NCBI GenBank assembly: GCA_004151065.3 | Contig: NWUY0300018975.1 | Coordinates: forward strand, 9,668-25,025 | Direction: 5' to 3' | DNA length: 15,358 nt | Origin: Larix sibirica | Lineage: Eukaryota; Streptophyta; Pinopsida; Pinales; Pinaceae | Shown here: piece after piece, positions 11,830-15,358 of the stretch | Position numbering within the stretch: position 1 is the first letter of the stretch | Layout: each line of letters starts with the position of its first letter | Notes under the pieces: generated by a model | The model's database searches: none | Told to the model about the DNA's origin: nothing | The model's input: the letters and a program-made list of their open reading frames with translations, nothing else | Made by a program: the position numbers and the translations under genes

Positions 11830-12000
11830 GAGGGTGGGCGCACAAAGTTGCTCCCCAAAACCATTGCAATGGGGCCGTGCTAGTGGAAAAAAACAAGGAC
11901 GCGCACGCTGCTAAGGAAGCGCGCATGCACCTCTAGGTTCGCTACCGAACCAGGGCATGTGCGCGTTGTTTGCACGTACGCGCCCAAGGGTGCGCACACA
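11830..12000. other. CpG-rich block (left copy)
   Basis: This is a sharp local rise in GC and CpG, for example GGACGCGCACGCTGC and AAGCGCGCATGC. It contains the 12-bp palindrome CCATTGCAATGG (11861-11872), flanked by CCCC and GGGG. The right copy (14945-15090) aligns but has TG or CA at many of these CpGs. No gene is evident. Confidence 0.7.
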
Positions 12001-12160
12001 CTCCTGTTAAACCAAATAATAAAAAAAGGGGCATACAACGCAGTCTATTTCATTTCCAGATGGTCGAGAGTCATCCACCCGACGCATACACAAACTAAGA
12101 GACCACCCCACTCACCCATTGCACTCAAGAAATCCCTCAATCCATCCACCAAGTGATCAN
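12001..12160. other. Spacer between the two duplicated segments
   Basis: This sequence of mixed composition has no counterpart elsewhere in the window. It holds a short open frame (11959-12156) whose protein I do not recognise. An ambiguous base N stands at 12160 just before the AT microsatellite. Confidence 0.5.
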
Positions 12161-12192
12161 ATATATATATATATATATTTTTTTTTAATTTT
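12161..12192. repeat. (AT)9 plus T run: probable LINE poly(A) tail at an AT-rich target
   Basis: ATATAT repeats (12161-12178) pass into nine Ts, then AATTTTT, directly before the LINE 3' homology at 12193. On the minus strand this is a poly(A)-like tail at the 3' end of the element, which supports that end. Confidence 0.65.
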
Positions 12193-12682
12193 TAGAATGA
12201 AAGAGTACATAGACCAACAATGCTTTTTGGATTTCTTCAAAGAGGAATTAACTAAAAGACAAAAACAAATTCCAACTAAGTGCAATACTCCAGAGCAACA
12301 TAAGATAGCCCCAACCAAAATATAACCAAAATATAGTCGGTTTAAGCCCAACAAAAAACATAAGGACTAACCTCTCAGAAACATTATGTCTAATTCAAAA
12401 AGAACACAGAGTCCTGAAAAGAGAGAGTGCCTTCCAAATATTTTTCAATATGAAAAATCTCTTTTTCAGCTTCCTAAGCAACTTTGGAGAGTTTGTCTAC
12501 AACCACATTGTATTCCCTATAGATGTGATCAATACCGAAATCGGATTTTGATACTCCTTAATAAGTAGTGGGAGAATTATTTGTAACAGTGCCTTGCAAA
12601 ATGCCCAAATTTTCAGCATTTTCAAATTCCAACACAGATAAGTGAATCAAATCCCACTCCCATGTCCTTCAAAATTCTTAAG
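12193..12682 (-). mobile_element. LINE copy 2, internally deleted remnant
   Basis: 12193-12545 matches the LINE 3' end at 4359-4619 and carries about 110 bp that copy 1 lacks. From 12546 (TTTTGATACTCC) it jumps to the sequence matching 9296 onward near the LINE 5' side. The missing interior equals 4620-9295 of copy 1 (4676 bp), with little or no microhomology at the join. No RT or endonuclease sequence remains. Confidence 0.85.
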
Positions 12683-12790
12683 CCCCCGAGATGTAGACCA
12701 GTTGGTGCTAGAGTGCATTGTTAAGGCACTCCTTGCGATGTCGTGGGTTCAAACCTTGAAGAGCCTATTCATATATATAGTGGCACTGTG
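12683..12790 (+). mobile_element. tRNA-derived SINE-like element, right copy (body truncated)
   Basis: The A-box-like TAGACCAGTTGG (12694-12705) and B box GGTTCAAACC (12746-12755) are kept, and the junction with the LINE is the same as in the left copy. The body breaks off at GGCACTGTGG because of the 103-bp deletion in unit C. CpGs lost in the left copy (TGACATCATGGG) are kept here (CGATGTCGTGGG), and the reverse is true elsewhere. Confidence 0.7.
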
Positions 12791-13154
12791 GAGAGAAAAG
12801 CAAACAATCAACCCAACATAGTTTTATTGTACCCCTTTGCCTTTCATCTAATATTTTAACCATTAAACCAATATAAAGAACAATTTGTTTAATTTTTTTA
12901 TGATTAATATGTACTGGTTAGGACTTATAACTTACAGTGGCAAAAGAATTAGCGAGCTAGCCAAATTTTACAATGCCAAGTGTTTGCTAGCATAATCGAC
13001 CACATGGAGAGTAATCACAAGTCACTTTGCTACTTACAAATCCCTTATTGTTGCTCTCTTTTGTAGGCATTGGCATGACTATTTTGTAAAGGGAAGATTA
13101 TAGTGATCTATAAATTGTAGTCCTATTGCACACCTTTACAGTCTTATTGCATTC
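12758..13154. repeat. Tandem unit C (right pair, 103-bp deletion)
   Basis: This is the counterpart of unit A. It reads GAAGAGCCTATTCAT, then GTGG joined directly to AGAGAAAAG. In unit A these are separated by 103 bp (9542-9644), and both breakpoints share TGG, so a microhomology deletion explains the shorter 397-bp length. Confidence 0.85.
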
Positions 13155-13636
13155 GAAGAGCCTATGCATCTATGTAGGGGCACTGTGGGTGTACCTGGAG
13201 GTTATAGTGGCAGCATACCAAAATTGACCCCATGTTATGCAAGTACGATCCCAACCTAGTAACCAATTCCTCCATATACAAAAATAAAAATAATTATAAA
13301 TGTAGAGAAAAACAGACAATCAACCGAACATAGTTTTATTGCACACCTTTACCTTTCATCTAATATTTTAACCATTAACCCAATATAAATAACAATTTGT
13401 TTCATGTTTTTATGATTAATAGATACTGGTTAGGACCTATAACTTACACTGACAAAAAAAATAGCAAGCTAGACAGATTTTACAATGCAAGTGTTTGCAA
13501 GAATAATCAACCACATGGAGAGTAATCACAAGTCACTTTGCTACTTACATCCCTTATTGCTTCTCTCTTTTGTAGGCATTCTCATGACTATTTTATGAAG
13601 GGAATATTATAGTGATCTATAATTTACAGTCTTATT
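13155..13636. repeat. Tandem unit D (right pair)
   Basis: This is the counterpart of unit B. It starts GAAGAGCCTATGCATCTATG and is nearly full length through CCACATGGAGAGTAATCACA to ACAGTCTTATT. It keeps the SINE body phrase GGAGGTTATAGTGGCA but has no tRNA-like head. Confidence 0.85.
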
Positions 13637-14071
13637 TAAATCTAAAGTCTATAAATTCAATGGCTATGTCAATACATGGAACAAGAGAGGTATGAAGGTC
13701 CATACAATGGCCATCAAGGCCACCTTAATGAGCTGCTTCGCCATCTATGCATGCAAATATATAAAATAATAATAATTTTATTTAATCATGCACTACAAAT
13801 CATAGGGATCTTTTTCTTCCTAAAATCTTTCATTTATCTTTCTTGTTGTTTACTAGAATGATGCTAGCTAGCTTTGATTTTAATGAAAGCATATTTTTTG
13901 TCCTAAACAATGATATTGCTTTATTTTCAATATATCTTTAAAATCTAAATTCTACAAATTCTAATTTTTAAAATCAGAAGCCATAAATTTTAAGCTTGAA
14001 GTAAGAGGCAAAAATGAAAAACTAAGAGACAAAATACTAACCTTCCTCGAGATCAACATATTAATATATTA
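13637..14071. other. AT-rich block, right duplicate of 10491-10960
   Basis: It contains the short frame from 13676 (MEQERYEGPYNGHQGH, then LNELLRHLCMQIYK), also open in the left copy. The rest is AT-rich with ATAATAATAATTTTATTTAA and ends near GATCAACATATTAATATATT. I recognise no family. Confidence 0.5.
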
Positions 14072-14335
14072 GTGGAATTTGAATCCTTGATATGCCTAAG
14101 TTCTATGTTGAAAGAGGGAGACAATTTCCATCGCTCACTTGGGAAAATACTTGACCCTATTATTGACATGGTTTCTAATTCCCAAGGAGAAATATACACC
14201 ATCACTTCTTATCGGGAGGTGAAAATGAGTGTTTATGTCAATAGGCTTAGTTTTCAAGTTATGAAAAGAAATAAAAATAACAAAATCCATGGTGTTTCAT
14301 CTCTCTCTAGGCATAAGCACTGTTTTGATTCCTGA
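14072..14335 (+). pseudogene. 87-residue frame of unknown origin in the right duplicate
   Basis: The frame runs from ATG-like sequence near 14072 to TGA at 14333-14335. It reads MEFESLICLSSMLKEGDNFH, later ITSYREVKMSVYVNRLSFQV and MKRNKNNK, and ends SRHKHCFDS. The left copy carries the same sequence with disrupting indels. The protein is lysine-rich and without recognised motifs. It may be a chance frame or an exon remnant of an old element. Confidence 0.3.
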
Positions 14336-14736
14336 GACTAGTAGACCAAAAATTTCCACTGACTGGTGCATAGAAACAAATATCAAGGATAATTGGTTAG
14401 GTCAATAAGACATGGTGTTTGATGAATATCCTCATGGAAATCAAGACATGGCACTACACTTCCATAGGAAATTGTATCTCAAGTTTATCCTACATAAACA
14501 TGTCGACTATTTTGATATTTTAGAGTTCCAAGGGGTTGGACAAATGATTCTCTAGGATAGGGATAATTCTAGGGCTAATCCAATAAAAGCACATCACTCT
14601 CATTGCCCCAAAAATCTTCCTCATTTATATCCTTATGCACCTACCTTTCTTGATAACACATAGGACACATTGTTATAGTTGCCATAGACAAACTAGTTCT
14701 CCATGGAACATTTGTTAAGAACAATACGATCTAGAA
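14336..14736. other. Unrecognised duplicated block (right)
   Basis: It aligns with 11230-11610, for example CATAGAAACAAATATCAAGG and CATAAACATGTCGACTATTT, with small indels such as an added CATTGC before CCCCAAAAAT. It shows no intact frame longer than 60 codons and no transposon motif that I can name. Confidence 0.5.
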
Positions 14737-14885
14737 CACATCGAGAGGAGAGTCATGTGGTACTTCTCATGGTAGGGGAGATTCATCCATTACTTTTCAT
14801 GGTAGGGAGGCACCTAGCGATACTCATGGTATTTAAGAGTCACCTAACATTTGTCATGGTAGAGAGGAGTCATCTAGTGTAGTAT
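14737..14885 (+). repeat. 30-bp minisatellite with 10-residue period (right)
   Basis: This is the duplicate of 11581-11770. The frame reads REESCGTSHGR, GDSSITFHGR, then EAPSDTHGI, a TAA, and ESPNICHGR. Relative to the left copy a length change of three bases keeps the frame, but a stop codon now follows HGI. Confidence 0.6.
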
Positions 14886-14944
14886 ACCCACCACCTATGT
14901 ACATCATTTGAGGTTAAAGAGTACTAAGAAACCCACAAAGAATT

Positions 14945-15090
14945 GAGGGTGGGCGCACAAAGTTGCTCCCCAAAACCATTGCAATGGGGCCATGCTAGCA
15001 GAAAAATACAAGGATGCACACACACCTAAGGAAGTGCACATGAGCCTTTAGGTTTGGTACCGAACCGGGGCGCATGTGCACCCTTGGGGG
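14945..15090. other. CpG-depleted counterpart of the left CpG-rich block
   Basis: It aligns with 11830-12000 and keeps the palindrome CCATTGCAATGG (14976-14987) and CTCCCCAAAA. Where the left copy has CG, this copy mostly has TG or CA, for example GGATGCACACACACC against GGACGCGCACGCTGC. It ends at CCCTTGGGGGGAAG before the GAT array. Confidence 0.7.
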
Positions 15091-15166
15091 GAAGACGATG
15101 ATGATGATGATGGTGATAATGATGATGATGATGACGATGACGATGAAGATGNATGATGATGATGAA

Positions 15167-15214
<48 letters not shown>

Positions 15215-15290
15215 GATGGCGATGAAGATGGTGATGAATATGGTGATGAAGATGGTGATGACGATGATGATGTAGATGATGATGAAGATA

Positions 15291-15334
<44 letters not shown>

Positions 15335-15358
15335 GATGGCGATGAAGATGGTGATGAA
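15091..15358. repeat. GAT/ATG trinucleotide array with 120-bp higher-order period
   Basis: The array is built of GAT with interspersed GAC, GAA, GGT and GGC triplets and continues to the end of the window. The block with GAAGATGGCGATGAAGATGG at 15212 recurs at 15332. The match extends upstream, giving a 120-bp higher-order repeat. An N at 15152 is one base out of phase. The GAT frame would encode an Asp/Glu-rich run, but the array is cut by the window end and no gene can be supported. Confidence 0.85.

Larger units (their letters stand above)
4359..12000. repeat. Left member of a tandem segmental duplication (about 7.6 kb)
   Basis: The order is LINE 3' end, LINE interior, LINE 5' side, SINE head, units A and B, AT-rich block, unrecognised block, minisatellite and CpG-rich block. 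Every part except the LINE interior is found again in the same order and orientation from 12193 to about 15090. The same LINE/SINE junction is present in both. Confidence 0.85.
12193..15090. repeat. Right member of the tandem segmental duplication (internally deleted)
   Basis: It is shortened mainly by the 4676-bp LINE deletion and the 103-bp deletion in unit C. Scattered substitutions and small indels separate it from the left member, so the duplication is not very recent. Confidence 0.85.

Noticed and set aside
11959-12156. Plus-strand open frame of 65 codons in the CpG-rich block and spacer
   Set aside because: It is likely open by chance in GC-rich sequence. The right copy does not keep it, and no motif is seen.
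12119-12354. Open frames crossing the AT microsatellite on both strands
   Set aside because: They run through an ambiguous base, (AT)n and the poly(A)-like LINE end, and the translated peptides are low complexity.
9508-13636. LTR pair of an LTR retrotransposon formed by the 500-bp units
   Set aside because: No TG..CA ends, primer-binding site, polypurine tract or gag-pol sequence lies between units. The A/B and C/D pairs are adjacent, as in tandem duplication.

Overview
The window looks like nuclear DNA of a seed plant. It carries a spliced cytokinin dehydrogenase (CKX) gene with GT-AG introns, a decayed plant L1-type LINE with an RNase H domain, a tRNA-derived SINE-like element, and AT-rich intergenic DNA with microsatellites. 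The large repeat-rich flank would fit a gymnosperm or another large-genome plant, but I cannot name the species from sequence alone.

Layout. 1-1068: AT-rich upstream DNA with a short tandem duplication (71-230), then a GC-richer proximal promoter with a G-box and a TATA-like element. 1069-3861 (+): CKX in five exons (1069-1696, 1885-2012, 2826-3077, 3187-3449, 3552-3861). All FAD and substrate motifs are readable, but an in-frame TAA at 3751-3753 removes the last 36 codons, including the conserved C-terminal PGQ segment. 3862-4358: 3' flank. 4359-about 9440 (-): one dead LINE, read on the minus strand as ORF1-like tail, endonuclease, reverse transcriptase, zf-RVT and RNase H, with many stops and frameshifts. 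9437-about 12000: a tRNA-like SINE head, two tandem 500-bp units, an unrecognised low-GC block, a 30-bp minisatellite that keeps its reading frame, and a CpG-rich block. 12001-12192: a short spacer ending in (AT)n and a T run. 12193-about 15090: a second, diverged copy of the whole 4359-12000 segment in the same order and orientation, from which 4676 bp of the LINE interior is missing. 15091-15358: a GAT-type trinucleotide array with a 120-bp higher-order period that runs off the end of the window.

How it fits together. The only plausible cellular gene is CKX, which would irreversibly degrade cytokinins by side-chain cleavage. Everything downstream is explained by LINE insertion next to a SINE, local tandem duplication of about 7.6 kb, internal deletions, and CpG decay. 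I found no CRISPR, operon or prokaryote-type system, and no convincing new biological system. The points most worth a check are the CKX stop codon, the duplication and deletion history, and a few frames kept open in both duplicated copies.
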